Assembly: GCF_040372165.1 (NCBI RefSeq)
Contig: NZ_BAABWG010000007.1
Coordinates: forward strand, 1 to 64,000
From: Hydrogenophaga sp040372165
Lineage (GTDB): Bacteria > Pseudomonadota > Gammaproteobacteria > Burkholderiales > Burkholderiaceae_C
Direction: 5' to 3'
DNA length: 64,000 nt
Shown: positions 7,723-16,080 of the stretch, one piece after another
Layout: the number at the start of each line of letters is the position of its first letter
Numbering within the stretch: the first letter of the stretch is position 1
Notes under the pieces: generated by a model
What the model saw: only the letters and a program-made list of their open reading frames with translations
What the model was told of the DNA's origin: nothing
Databases searched by the model: none
Translations under genes and position numbers: made by a program

Positions 7723-8337
7723 ATGACCAAGTTAAGTTTTCGTGAATTGTTCGGGCCACTGGGCGCTGTACTGGTGCTTATGCTCAGTCTCGCCGGATCG
7801 GCCAGCGCATCGGAGATAGAGCTCTCCGGCATCAAGGTACCTGCCACCGTCAATGTCGCCGGCAGTCAACTGGTCCGCAACGGGGCGGGGATTCGATACA
7901 AGGCCATTTTCAAGGTGTATGTCGCCAGCCTTTACCTCACGACCGACAAGGCGAACACACCGGCCAAAGTGGTTGCGGCCCCGGGCCCGAAGAGGCTGGT
8001 GCTGACCTTGCTGCGGACCGTCAAGTCAGACGAGCTGGGCAAGCTCTTCGCTCACGGTATCGAAGACAACATGGACTACAGCAAGTTCTCCAAGCTGGTC
8101 CCCGGCGTCATGCGAATGAGCGGTATATTCTCGAAGTACAAGTCCTTGGGCGAAGGCGAGACCATCACGGTGGACTGGATTCCGGGCAAAGGCATGCTGG
8201 TACTGGTCAATGGCGTCCAGGAAGGCGAGCCTTTCAAGGAGCCCGAGTTCTTCGAAGCCATGATGGGCATCTGGCTGGGCAAATCGCCAGCTGACTGGCG
8301 GCTCAAGGATGCGCTGCTGGGCAAACCTGTCGAATGA
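7723..8337 (+). CDS. Periplasmic chalcone-isomerase-like protein
   Basis: A 204-aa protein with an N-terminal signal peptide (hydrophobic core about residues 13-28, cleavage after ASAS) followed by a domain typical of bacterial chalcone isomerase-like proteins: the fold begins IELSGIKVPATVNVAG, then GAGIRYKAIFKVYVASLYL and a C-terminal FFEAMMGIWLGKSPADWRLKDALLG. Bacterial members are secreted and mostly of unknown function; chalcone isomerase activity should not be assumed. It lies divergent from trp and 116 bases upstream of the next secreted protein gene. Confidence 0.82.
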   Translation: MTKLSFRELFGPLGAVLVLMLSLAGSASASEIELSGIKVPATVNVAGSQLVRNGAGIRYKAIFKVYVASLYLTTDKANTPAKVVAAPGPKRLVLTLLRTVKSDELGKLFAHGIEDNMDYSKFSKLVPGVMRMSGIFSKYKSLGEGETITVDWIPGKGMLVLVNGVQEGEPFKEPEFFEAMMGIWLGKSPADWRLKDALLGKPVE

Positions 8338-8453
8338 CAGGACTTTCAAAGCACTGACTACGCCGCAAACAAAAGGGTTTGCCCCGATAGAGCCACAGGC
8401 TTACTTTGACTCAAATAGTCATCTTTCGCCTGACAACGTCTAGTGGAGTTCGA

Positions 8454-9593
8454 ATGGAATTGCGTCGACGTGACATCTTGATGAGCATGGCTGCTGGCAG
8501 CCTGTCCCTGAATGCGTTTCCAGCGCTGGCTGCTGGAAACGAGATCGTGCTGGCTCAGATTGGCCCTTTCACGGTGTTGCCTGCACCCGACGCCAAGCTG
8601 CTCAATGAAGGCTTCCAGGCCTGCGTGGCGGACATCAACAGCAAGGGCGGCATTCAGGGCCGCAAACTCAAGCTGCTGACACTCGACGATGCCTACTCGT
8701 ATGAAGGGTTCATGAAGCAGCTTCCGGTGGCCAGGGAAGCCGGTGCCGTCGCCCTGCTCAACCCGATCGGCTCGGCAACCCTCAAACGGGTACTGGACGA
8801 AGGCACCCTCGACCAGCAGGACATGCTGGTACTCAATGCCATTCCAGGGGCTTCTGTGCTGCGGGACCCAGGACACCCTCTTTTGCTGCATGTCCGTGCC
8901 GGCGACGAAGAGCAGATCGAAAAGATCGTCGCCCACGCCCAGATTCTCACCATCCAGTCGCTGGGTGTGCTTTACCAGAACATCCCGATGGGCAGTTCAG
9001 GGTTCGCCTCGGCACAACGGGCGGCCAAGGCGCTGGGCAGCATGCGCGTAGAGGGTTCGGAATCGGCCCCGGATGCCGCATCGCTCAAGGCCGCTGCCGA
9101 GAAACTTGCCGCCTCCAACGTTCAGTCGGCTCTGGTCGTTGGTGCTCCCAAGTTCATGGGAGAAGGCATCGGCGCCTTGCGCAATGCGGGCATGTCACAG
9201 CAACTGTTCACACTGTCCTACCTGCCCGTTCCGGCCTTGCAGAAGTTTGCCGGAGAGAAGGGCGCGCGAGGCGTCGGCATTGCACAGACCTTCCCCAACC
9301 CTTCGGGCATCAAACTGCCCGTCCAGCGCGAGCTGGCCCGCATCATGCAAACCCACATGCCAGAGGTGAAAAATCTCTCCGGGTTCCACATGGAGGCCAT
9401 GATCGTGATGCGTACATTCGAGGCTGCCGCCAAGCGTGCCAGCAGCATCTCCGGCGCCGCCATTGCGCAGGCTGCCCATCGCATGGGTGAGATCGATCTG
9501 GGCGGATTCAGGATCGACTTCTCCGACAGCAATGTCGGCAGTCACTGGGTGGACATTGCTGTGGCAGCGCAGAACGGCCGCCTGATGTACTGA
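8454..9593 (+). CDS. Branched-chain-amino-acid-type ABC transporter substrate-binding protein
   Basis: A 379-aa periplasmic binding protein of the Leu/Ile/Val (LivJ-like) class. The ATG at 8454 is preceded by GTGGAG and gives a Tat-like or Sec signal (LRRRDILMSMAAGSL), cleaved near ALAAG. The mature part opens with the typical IVLAQIGPFT and contains a LNEGFQACVADINSKGGIQGR stretch (in part), conserved for this family. No permease or ATPase genes adjoin it, so it is an orphan binding protein that may serve a transporter elsewhere or act as a sensor. The ligand is unknown. Confidence 0.85.
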   Translation: MELRRRDILMSMAAGSLSLNAFPALAAGNEIVLAQIGPFTVLPAPDAKLLNEGFQACVADINSKGGIQGRKLKLLTLDDAYSYEGFMKQLPVAREAGAVALLNPIGSATLKRVLDEGTLDQQDMLVLNAIPGASVLRDPGHPLLLHVRAGDEEQIEKIVAHAQILTIQSLGVLYQNIPMGSSGFASAQRAAKALGSMRVEGSESAPDAASLKAAAEKLAASNVQSALVVGAPKFMGEGIGALRNAGMSQQLFTLSYLPVPALQKFAGEKGARGVGIAQTFPNPSGIKLPVQRELARIMQTHMPEVKNLSGFHMEAMIVMRTFEAAAKRASSISGAAIAQAAHRMGEIDLGGFRIDFSDSNVGSHWVDIAVAAQNGRLMY

Positions 9594-9601
9594 CCGGGGT
9601 G

Positions 9602-9624
9602 CCGGGCGCTCAGAAGGCGCCCGG
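9602..9624. terminator. Hairpin between converging genes
   Basis: CCGGGCGC and GCGCCCGG form a perfect 8-bp stem around a 7-base loop in the 31-base gap between the converging ABC binding-protein gene and gph. There is no U-tract on either strand, so it may act as a weak bidirectional terminator or an RNA 3'-end stabiliser. Confidence 0.45.
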
Positions 9625-10302
9625 TCACAACATGGCTTTCAGTTTTCGGGCGCCGTCTTCCAGGTCGCTCAGGTAATCGTCAGCTGCCACATCGGAGATG
9701 GGCTCGCCATGGTTGTACCCGTATGGGACCAGCCACACAGAGCAACCGGCTCCACGCGCGGCCAATGCGTCGTTTCGCGAATCGCCGATCATGACGGTGC
9801 GCACGGGCTCGCATTGCATCGCTTCGCATGTGCGAATCAGCGGGAGCGGATCGGGTTTCTTCCGTTCAAACGAGTCTCCGCCGAACACCCAGCCGAAGTG
9901 CTCAAGCAGGCCCTTCTTTTGCAACAGCTCGACTGCGAAAGCCCGCGGCTTGTTGGTCAGGCACGCCAGCGGAAGCTCGAGAGCCGTCATGGCCGCCAGG
10001 CCGGCGCTCACTCCCGGATACACCGCACTGTGATCACCGTTGATCGCCAGGTACGCCTGCTGGTAGATGTCCCAGGCCTTGGGCAGCAGGCGCCGGGCAT
10101 CCTCTTCAGAAAGGCCTCCCGCCGCCAGGGCTGAAACAATCAGGTGCTCGGAGCCCTTGCCGACCATTCGTTCGATCTGCTCGCGTGAGACTGCCGGGCG
10201 ACCCAGCTCCGACAGAGTCTGATTGAGCGCAGCATCAAAATCCCCCAGCGTGTCCACCATGGTACCGTCGAGATCGAGAATGATGGCCCCCACACTGGTC
10301 AT
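9625..10302 (-). CDS. gph: Phosphoglycolate phosphatase (HAD superfamily)
   Basis: A 225-aa HAD phosphatase that hydrolyses 2-phosphoglycolate formed by DNA repair or oxygenase activity. HAD motif I is DLDGTMVDT (residues ~9-17), motif II ACLTNKPR, the motif III lysine lies in FERKKPDP, and motif IV is MIGDSRNDALAA. The ATG at 10302 gives the normal N terminus. The frame stays open upstream through two exact 35-codon repeats that each start with ATG, so longer translated forms are possible. gph lies downstream of rpe; in many Burkholderiales the next gene would be trpE. Confidence 0.93.
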   Translation of the reverse strand: MTSVGAIILDLDGTMVDTLGDFDAALNQTLSELGRPAVSREQIERMVGKGSEHLIVSALAAGGLSEEDARRLLPKAWDIYQQAYLAINGDHSAVYPGVSAGLAAMTALELPLACLTNKPRAFAVELLQKKGLLEHFGWVFGGDSFERKKPDPLPLIRTCEAMQCEPVRTVMIGDSRNDALAARGAGCSVWLVPYGYNHGEPISDVAADDYLSDLEDGARKLKAML

Positions 10303-10509
10303 GTGACCCCCACGCTCCGCCGCTTCGCGGGTCGCTGCCCCCCGAGGGGGCTGACTCGCCTTGGGGCGGCCCGGCGGCGAGTCGTCTCTGCTCTTCTCGT
10401 TGTTCATGTGGCCCCCACGCTCCGCCGCTTCGCGGGTCGCTGCCCCCCGAGGGGGCTGACTCGCCTTGGGGCGGCCCGGCGGCGAGTCGTCTCTGCTCTT
10501 CTCGTTGTT
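10300..10509. repeat. Two tandem 105-bp repeats between rpe and gph
   Basis: Copies at 10300-10404 and 10405-10509 differ by one base (A at 10305, G at 10410), and the first 12 bases of a third copy follow (10510-10521). Each unit contains a GC-rich hairpin core (GCCCCCCGAGGGGGC-like) and ends in GGGGGCCACATG or GGGGGTCACATG on the minus strand, supplying both a G-rich ribosome-binding-like stretch and a start codon. The period is exactly 35 codons, so the gph frame is open through both copies (MNNEKSRDDSPPGRP...). Such start-codon-bearing intergenic repeats appear to be a Comamonadaceae feature; that statement rests on recollection. Confidence 0.9.
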
Positions 10510-10537
10510 CATGTGGCCCCCACGGCGAGAGTTGAGC

Positions 10538-11224
10538 TCATCCGGCGAGGGCTCCGCGCATCTGGTCGATGACCGACTTGTAGTCCGGTTTGCCAAAGAT
10601 GGCGCTTCCGGCCACAAAGGTGTCGGCGCCCGCATCGGCGACACGCCGGATGTTGTCCGCCTTGATGCCGCCATCCACCTCCAGGCGAATGTCTTTGCCG
10701 CAAGCTTCGATGCGCTTGCGGGCGGCTTCAATTTTGCGCAGCGCAGAATCGATGAAGCTCTGGCCACCAAAGCCGGGGTTGACGCTCATGATCAGAATCA
10801 GATCAATGTCATCGATCACCCAGTCCAGCACGTCCAGTGGTTCTGCCGGGTTGAAAGTGAGGCCGGCCTTGCAGCCTTTGGCCTTGATGGCCTGCACACT
10901 GCGATGGACGTGCGCCGAAGCGTCCGGGTGGAAGCTCACCAGGTCAGCCCCGGCGTCGATGAACGCGCCAGCCAGCGCATCGACAGGCTGGATCATGAGG
11001 TGCACGTCGATGGGCACGGCTGTGCCGTCTGGCTTTTTCGCGTGTGGTTTCAGCGCCTGGCACACCATCGGACCGAACGTCAGGTTGGGCACGTAGTGGT
11101 TGTCCATCACGTCGAAATGGATCCAGTCCGCACCGGCTTCGATAACCTGGCTGACTTCCTCGCCCAGACGGGCGAAATCGGCGGACAAAATGGAGGGAGC
11201 GATGCGGTATTGAGGCTTGGACAT
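10538..11224 (-). CDS. rpe: Ribulose-phosphate 3-epimerase
   Basis: A 228-aa TIM-barrel metalloenzyme that interconverts ribulose 5-phosphate and xylulose 5-phosphate in the pentose phosphate pathway. The motif IAPSILSADFARLGEEV is near residues 8-24, HFDVMDNHYVPNLTFGP contains metal-binding His and Asp, VHLMIQP carries another ligand, MSVNPGFGGQSF is the phosphate loop and LEVDGGIK contains the C-terminal catalytic Asp. The ATG is at 11224. The gene is upstream of gph, separated by the tandem repeat. Confidence 0.96.
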   Translation of the reverse strand: MSKPQYRIAPSILSADFARLGEEVSQVIEAGADWIHFDVMDNHYVPNLTFGPMVCQALKPHAKKPDGTAVPIDVHLMIQPVDALAGAFIDAGADLVSFHPDASAHVHRSVQAIKAKGCKAGLTFNPAEPLDVLDWVIDDIDLILIMSVNPGFGGQSFIDSALRKIEAARKRIEACGKDIRLEVDGGIKADNIRRVADAGADTFVAGSAIFGKPDYKSVIDQMRGALAG

Positions 11225-11348
11225 TCTTGAACCTGGCGCCAGTGTCTGGCTGTGTCATTGTGGGGCTGATTTCCCTATTTTCGCAGGATGAGAAGGTCTT
11301 CGCGGGCATGCAACGGATATCCCGCCTGAAACGGGTAACATCGGCGCC

Positions 11349-11738
11349 ATGCCGAAGTACCAATTCACCTGCGACGTCGAACCGCAATACCTGGCGGAGC
11401 AATCGGCCCCGGACGAGGACTTGTACGCCTTTTCCTACACCATCACGATCACCAACACGGGCGATGTCGCCTCCCAGCTGATTTCGCGGCACTGGATCAT
11501 TGAAGACGCCAATGGCCAGACAGAAGAAGTCAAGGGACTTGGCGTCGTCGGCAACCAGCCATTGCTGCGCCCGGGTGAGTCTTTTCAGTACACCAGTGGC
11601 ACCCGCTTGCAAACCCCCAGCGGCAGCATGAGGGGAAGCTATTTTTGCGTCGCTGAGGATGGAGAGCGCTTCGAATGCGCCATCGCGCCATTTGTCCTCA
11701 GCAGCGATGACGCGCAACCGGCCCGCACCTTGCACTGA
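11349..11738 (+). CDS. apaG: ApaG protein
   Basis: A 129-aa protein of the ApaG family, an immunoglobulin/fibronectin-like single domain. Recognisable stretches are FSYTITITNTG (residues ~28-38), SRHWIIEDANG, and the glycine-rich VVGNQPLLRPGESFQYTSG. ApaG is linked to Co2+ tolerance and Mg2+ homeostasis in enterobacteria; the biochemical function is unclear. It is divergent from rpe, with a 124-base gap that should contain both promoters. Confidence 0.93.
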   Translation: MPKYQFTCDVEPQYLAEQSAPDEDLYAFSYTITITNTGDVASQLISRHWIIEDANGQTEEVKGLGVVGNQPLLRPGESFQYTSGTRLQTPSGSMRGSYFCVAEDGERFECAIAPFVLSSDDAQPARTLH

Positions 11739-11786
11739 GCTGGCGCTGTCAGCTCAGCGGCTCGTCCACTCTGAAGGGTTCTCTGC

Positions 11787-13205
11787 ATGGAATTCATGCC
11801 CCAATGGCCAATTGAGCTGAACACTCTGTTCTTCTTTGGCTTCCTGTTGTTCTGCGGCGCTCTCGGAGGGTTTCTCGCCCACCGGATGAGCTGGCTGCCC
11901 AGTATCACCGGCTTCATGCTGGTGGGCCTGATTGCCGGCCCCAATGTGCTCGGCATCTTTGACTACGAGTCTCTGGCTGAGGCGCGTATCGTGGTGGACA
12001 TTGCGCTGGCACTGATTCTCTACCGACTCGGTCTGTCGCTGGATTTCAAGGAGCTCATTCGTGACCGGCCGCTGCTGCTCGTCTCGCTGGTGGAAAGTGC
12101 GCTGACCTTTGCGGCTGTCTACTACGCACTGATGTGGCTGGGCGTGGACCAGCTGGCCTCAGCCGTGATCAGCGCCATTGCCATTTCATCATCGCCTGCC
12201 GTGCTGATGCACGTCAGTCACGAACTGGGCGCCCACGGTCGCACCACAGACCGCTCCGAGGCCCTGGTGGCGATGAACAACGTCATCGCATTCCTGGTGT
12301 TCGCTGCCATGATGCCTCTGGTCTACCGCCAAAGCGAGGCGCCGCTGGCCACCATCATTGGTGCGCCGCTGTACCAGTTGATCGGATCGGGTGTCCTCGG
12401 CGTCGTGCTCGGCTGGATTCTTCACCTGGTGGCCCGCTGGACGCGTCACGCCCCGCAGTACAGCCTGGCGCTGGTGGTCGGCGCGGTGGCGATGACACTG
12501 GGCCTGGCCCTCTCGTTTGGCCTGTCAGCCCTGTTCGCACCTTTGGTCCTGGGGGTCGTGGTGCGCAGTGCAGAGAAGACCAATCTGATCGCCAAAATGG
12601 AGTTTGGCCCGGCGTTCGAGCTCTTTTTCGTTGCACTCTTTGTTTATGCAGGGGCCAACCTGCACCTCAAGGAGATGGCTCAGTTCGCCCCGGCCGCTGC
12701 GGTTTTCGTTGTGGCCCGGTCACTGGCCAAATGGGTTGGCGTTGCGGGTACCGGCTTTCTCATGAAGTGGCGACGCAAGGTCAGCCTCAACGCAGGTCTT
12801 GTGCTTCTGCCCATGGCCGGTATGGCGATCGGCCTGGCCCAGACAACCAGCGAGCAGTTCCCGCTGATTGGCGCACAAGTGGCTTCGATCGTGCTGGCGG
12901 CCGTGGCGGTCTTTGAGACCATTGGTCCTCCCATCGTGGCGCGTGCTCTGGCCTGGGCAGGGGAAGTCCACGGTAACGACGACGACAGGGGCATGACGGT
13001 CGCAGATGCCATCAAGGAGCCCGAGCCGGATCACATGGTCAGCCTTGACAGCAAGAGTGATCAGGACGGCGACGGCGACCAAGATACAAGCCAGGATGAA
13101 AGCGCCGAGCAGGAAAACGCACCTGACGATGCGTCTGCACTGAAGGAGCACTCAGCATCGCCCGCCGGCCAAGAGAACGGTGGGGAGGATGAGCGCAAGG
13201 CCTGA
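11787..13205 (+). CDS. CPA2-family monovalent cation:proton antiporter with acidic C-terminal tail
   Basis: A 472-aa inner-membrane protein with about 11-13 transmembrane segments over residues 10-390, matching the Na+/H+ exchanger (KefB/CvrA-like) fold; SLDFKEL and ISSSPAVLMHV are typical core stretches. A GAAGGG ribosome site precedes the ATG at 11787. There is no TrkA-N nucleotide-binding domain. Instead the last ~70 residues are soluble and very rich in Asp, Glu, Gln and Ser. Whether it moves K+ or Na+ cannot be read from sequence. Confidence 0.87.
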   Translation: MEFMPQWPIELNTLFFFGFLLFCGALGGFLAHRMSWLPSITGFMLVGLIAGPNVLGIFDYESLAEARIVVDIALALILYRLGLSLDFKELIRDRPLLLVSLVESALTFAAVYYALMWLGVDQLASAVISAIAISSSPAVLMHVSHELGAHGRTTDRSEALVAMNNVIAFLVFAAMMPLVYRQSEAPLATIIGAPLYQLIGSGVLGVVLGWILHLVARWTRHAPQYSLALVVGAVAMTLGLALSFGLSALFAPLVLGVVVRSAEKTNLIAKMEFGPAFELFFVALFVYAGANLHLKEMAQFAPAAAVFVVARSLAKWVGVAGTGFLMKWRRKVSLNAGLVLLPMAGMAIGLAQTTSEQFPLIGAQVASIVLAAVAVFETIGPPIVARALAWAGEVHGNDDDRGMTVADAIKEPEPDHMVSLDSKSDQDGDGDQDTSQDESAEQENAPDDASALKEHSASPAGQENGGEDERKA

Positions 13206-13216
13206 AAGGCAGCAGC

Positions 13217-14212
13217 GTGAGCACCGGCGAATTTGATCTGATCGCCCGGCATTTCACCGGGCGTGCCGCCAGACAGGCGAATACCTGGGTCAGGATGGGC
13301 ATCGGAGATGATGCAGCTGTCCTGGCACCTGAGCCTGGCCATCAGATGGTCATCTCTACCGACATGCTCGTCGAAGGGCGGCATTTTTTCGCCGACGTCT
13401 CCCCTGAAGCTCTGGGCCACAAGGCCCTGGCTGTCAATCTCAGCGATCTCGCGGCCATGGGTGCGCGCCCACTGGGGTTCACGCTTGCGTTGGCGCTTCC
13501 GGCAGCCGATGACGCATGGCTGGAGAAATTTGCAGAGGGAATGTTTGCCCTTGCAGAAGCCCACAACTGCCCGCTGCTCGGAGGTGATACCACCAAAGGG
13601 CCACTCAACATCTGCATCACCATCTTCGGTGATGTGCCCGATGGCGCTGCACTGCTTCGCGGTGGCGCCCAGGTGGGTGACCTGATCTACGTCTCGGGGA
13701 CCATCGGCGACGCACACCTGGCGCTGGCCAACCGGCTGCAAGGCTCGGACGCCACTGCAACCTTCCTACCGGAGGACCTTCGGACGCTTCTACAGGCGCG
13801 GCTTGATCGCCCAACGCCCCGCAACCAGCTGGGCATGCTGCTGCGTGGGATAGCCAGTTCGGCCATTGATCTGAGCGACGGACTCAGGGGCGACCTGCTT
13901 CATCTGGTGCGTGCCAGTCATGCAGGCGCAGATATCCAAGCCAACGCGCTGCCCGCGAGCGCAGCCTTGACACAACTGCCACCCACTCGCCGGCTGGCGT
14001 GTCAGGTCAATGGTGGTGACGACTACGAGCTCCTCTTCACTGCACCGAAAAGGCATGCACAGGCGATTGAGCGGCTGGCCATCGAGTGCAAGCTGCCACT
14101 CACACCTGTCGGCCAGATCACGGCCGACCACGATTCCGTGCGGTTTCTGGACGATGAAGGCAGTCTGATCGACCCACCCGGCACCAGCTTTGACCATTTC
14201 GCTCAAACCTGA
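13217..14212 (+). CDS. thiL: Thiamine-monophosphate kinase
   Basis: A 331-aa ATP-dependent kinase that makes thiamine diphosphate from thiamine monophosphate. The N terminus GEFDLIARHF and the Mg/phosphate motif GIGDDAAVL (residues ~29-37), STDMLVEGRHF, NLSDLAAMGARPLGF and the C-terminal QVNGGDDYELLF are all characteristic. The start is GTG at 13217 with AAAGG 7 bases upstream. It lies 11 bases after the antiporter gene and is followed by pgpA, an arrangement common in proteobacteria. Confidence 0.95.
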   Translation: MSTGEFDLIARHFTGRAARQANTWVRMGIGDDAAVLAPEPGHQMVISTDMLVEGRHFFADVSPEALGHKALAVNLSDLAAMGARPLGFTLALALPAADDAWLEKFAEGMFALAEAHNCPLLGGDTTKGPLNICITIFGDVPDGAALLRGGAQVGDLIYVSGTIGDAHLALANRLQGSDATATFLPEDLRTLLQARLDRPTPRNQLGMLLRGIASSAIDLSDGLRGDLLHLVRASHAGADIQANALPASAALTQLPPTRRLACQVNGGDDYELLFTAPKRHAQAIERLAIECKLPLTPVGQITADHDSVRFLDDEGSLIDPPGTSFDHFAQT

Positions 14213-14261
14213 GCGCCTGGCGAACAATGGTCCGGGACTCGAACAACAGGATAATGCCCGC

Positions 14262-14801
14262 ATGGTCACCTCTATCACCGAACCCAGCGAGCCGCTGCCC
14301 AAGCGACGGCCGACAGCGGCTTTTCTGATGGCGCATCCAGCCCATTTCATCGCGCTGGGCGCCGGATCGGGACTCTCACCCAAGGCGCCGGGAACGGTCG
14401 GCACACTGTGGGCGTGGCTGGTCTTTGCCGTCATGGCACCCTGGCTGAGCGACTCTGCGTGGGCGGTAACCATTGCCATCAGCACACTTGCAGGCTGGTG
14501 GGCATGCACCGTCACTGCCAAACACATGGGTGTCCCGGATTCGGGGCACATCGTCTGGGATGAGGTGGTCGCTTTCTGGCTGGTGCTGTGGCTGGTCACG
14601 CCAGCGAGCTGGGTGGGGCAGCTGATCGCCTTTGTCCTGTTTCGCCTGTTTGATGCGGTCAAGATAGGGCCGATGGCCTGGGCAGACCAGCATTTCAAAG
14701 GGTTCGGCCCCCGGGGAGGCTTTGGCATCATGCTGGATGATTTTGCGGCGGCTCTTTGCACGCTGCTGGTGATCGCCGCATGGCAGTTCTGGGCGATCTG
14801 A
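14262..14801 (+). CDS. pgpA: Phosphatidylglycerophosphatase A
   Basis: A 179-aa membrane phosphatase that converts phosphatidylglycerophosphate to phosphatidylglycerol. GSGLSPKAPGTVGTL is the PgpA catalytic signature (residues ~39-53), and VWDEVVAFW and FRLFDAVKIGP are also conserved; three or four transmembrane segments follow. The frame is open from 14190, overlapping thiL, but the ATG at 14262, 49 bases after the thiL stop, gives the usual length. Location is the inner membrane. Confidence 0.94.
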   Translation: MVTSITEPSEPLPKRRPTAAFLMAHPAHFIALGAGSGLSPKAPGTVGTLWAWLVFAVMAPWLSDSAWAVTIAISTLAGWWACTVTAKHMGVPDSGHIVWDEVVAFWLVLWLVTPASWVGQLIAFVLFRLFDAVKIGPMAWADQHFKGFGPRGGFGIMLDDFAAALCTLLVIAAWQFWAI

Positions 14802-14849
14802 ACGCGTTGCCCGCAGCCACGCAGGCAAACACAAGAGGAGTGAAGGGCG

Positions 14850-15341
14850 ATGGATGACACTTCGCTGCAAGGGCTGGTCAGCCAGCTTGCGCGCCTCCTG
14901 ACAAAGCGGTGCGAGATGATGGCCACCGTCGAGAGCTGTACGGGCGGACTTATTTCCGCCAGTTGCACCAGCATCAGTGGGTCCAGCGACTGGTTTGAAC
15001 GAGGCTTCGTGACCTACTCCAATGAAGCCAAATCGACACTGGTCGGCGTCGACCCGGCCATCATCGATGCGCATGGGGCCGTCAGCGAGCCGGTTGCCCG
15101 TGCCATGGCAGATGGCGGCTTGCGACACGCGCCCGTGCAGTGGTCTGTTGCAGTCACCGGTATCGCAGGACCTACCGGCGGTAGCGCCGAAAAGCCCGTT
15201 GGAACGGTGTGGTTCGCCTGGGGAACGCCCACCGGCGTAGAAACCGAGGTTCGGGTGTTTGGCGGAGACAGGGCGTCCGTACGCGCTGCCACCGCTGCCC
15301 ATGCCCTGCAAGGCTTGCTCGAGCGCATCGAGGACGCATAA
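14850..15341 (+). CDS. pncC: Nicotinamide-nucleotide amidohydrolase (CinA C-terminal family)
   Basis: A 163-aa stand-alone CinA C-terminal domain that deamidates NMN to NaMN, recycling pyridine nucleotide. TVESCTGGLISA (residues ~27-38) carries the catalytic Ser/Thr, and SVAVTGIAGPTGGSAEKPVGTVWFAW is the central signature (given in part, ~98 onward). It has no N-terminal MoCF domain. A strong GAGGAG-type site precedes the ATG at 14850. It follows pgpA by 48 bases and is probably in the same operon. Confidence 0.92.
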   Translation: MDDTSLQGLVSQLARLLTKRCEMMATVESCTGGLISASCTSISGSSDWFERGFVTYSNEAKSTLVGVDPAIIDAHGAVSEPVARAMADGGLRHAPVQWSVAVTGIAGPTGGSAEKPVGTVWFAWGTPTGVETEVRVFGGDRASVRAATAAHALQGLLERIEDA

Positions 15342-15353
15342 GTTTCTGGCTTC

Positions 15354-15374
15354 CTTTCGCCAGGAGGGCGAAAG
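15354..15374. other. Hairpin downstream of pncC
   Basis: CTTTCGCC-AGGAG-GGCGAAAG is a perfect 8-bp stem with a 5-base loop, 12 bases after the pncC stop. It lacks a U-tract, so it is more likely an RNA end stabiliser or weak terminator than a strong intrinsic terminator. Confidence 0.4.
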
Positions 15375-15568
15375 CGACACAGGCCCCTGCCCAGAAGCGT
15401 GACGCTTGTCACAGTGCCGTCGGAGTGGCCCGACACCTCTGGGAAATGCTCGCGACAAACGCCGGATTTTTTGGTCGCTGGAGCGGAACCAGACCGTTCA
15501 ACGGTTAGTCTACGCACGCTCCACCGCTGAATGACGACGCGTGTCACCAGCGCCAAGACTCCAAAACA

Positions 15569-16066
15569 ATGCCCCTGAAGAAGCTGCTCAACCGCCTGCG
15601 CCCGGCCCATAACGAGGCCTTACCGCCGAACCCGCCCGAGCATCAGGGTGTGGCATCCGCGCCTGCGCCTGCGCAGCACTACCTCAGCAAGAAGGACATC
15701 AGGCACGCCATCGTCGAGCATGTCCAGTGGTGCGCCACTTTCAATGACCACCTCAGCGGCACGACCGATTCGGTTCTGCCCGGAGCCGCTTTGCCTGCAT
15801 CGGGCTTGCCGCCACTGCCTGACGCGGTCAAGAGCGGGCTGGGACAGTGGCTGAGAGACCAGGAAGAAGCCTTCGGTGCCGCACGGCCGGTACTCCAGGA
15901 GATCAGGGCCGAACAGCTTCGACTGCATACGCTGGCCAAGGAGGCGTTGCGCCTGACCAGGCGTCACCGGTTTGGCGACGCCAGCAAACTGCTCAATACC
16001 GACTTTGAGCGCAGCCGACAGCGCATCGTGCAATTGCTCAGGTCGCTGGAGCCTGCCGACGACTGA
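15569..16066 (+). CDS. CZB-like (chemoreceptor zinc-binding) helical protein lacking the usual Cys
   Basis: A 165-aa soluble protein. After a Pro-rich N terminus, residues ~45-130 resemble a CZB domain: a helix with HAIVEHVQWCATFNDHLSG, then SGLGQWLRDQEEAFG, then a helix with LRLHTLAKEALRL. In canonical CZB domains the second motif has a Cys zinc ligand (C-x-LGxW), which is Ser here, although a Cys is present in the first helix (HVQWC). CZB proteins sense zinc or hypochlorous acid in signalling. No methyl-accepting or cyclase partner is adjacent. Assignment is by motif resemblance. Confidence 0.5.
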   Translation: MPLKKLLNRLRPAHNEALPPNPPEHQGVASAPAPAQHYLSKKDIRHAIVEHVQWCATFNDHLSGTTDSVLPGAALPASGLPPLPDAVKSGLGQWLRDQEEAFGAARPVLQEIRAEQLRLHTLAKEALRLTRRHRFGDASKLLNTDFERSRQRIVQLLRSLEPADD

Positions 16067-16080
16067 GGTGTGTCGGCGAC

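Noticed and set aside
10300..10521. CRISPR-like repeat
   Set aside because: Only two full units, directly adjacent with no spacers, 105 bases each; this is a tandem duplication.
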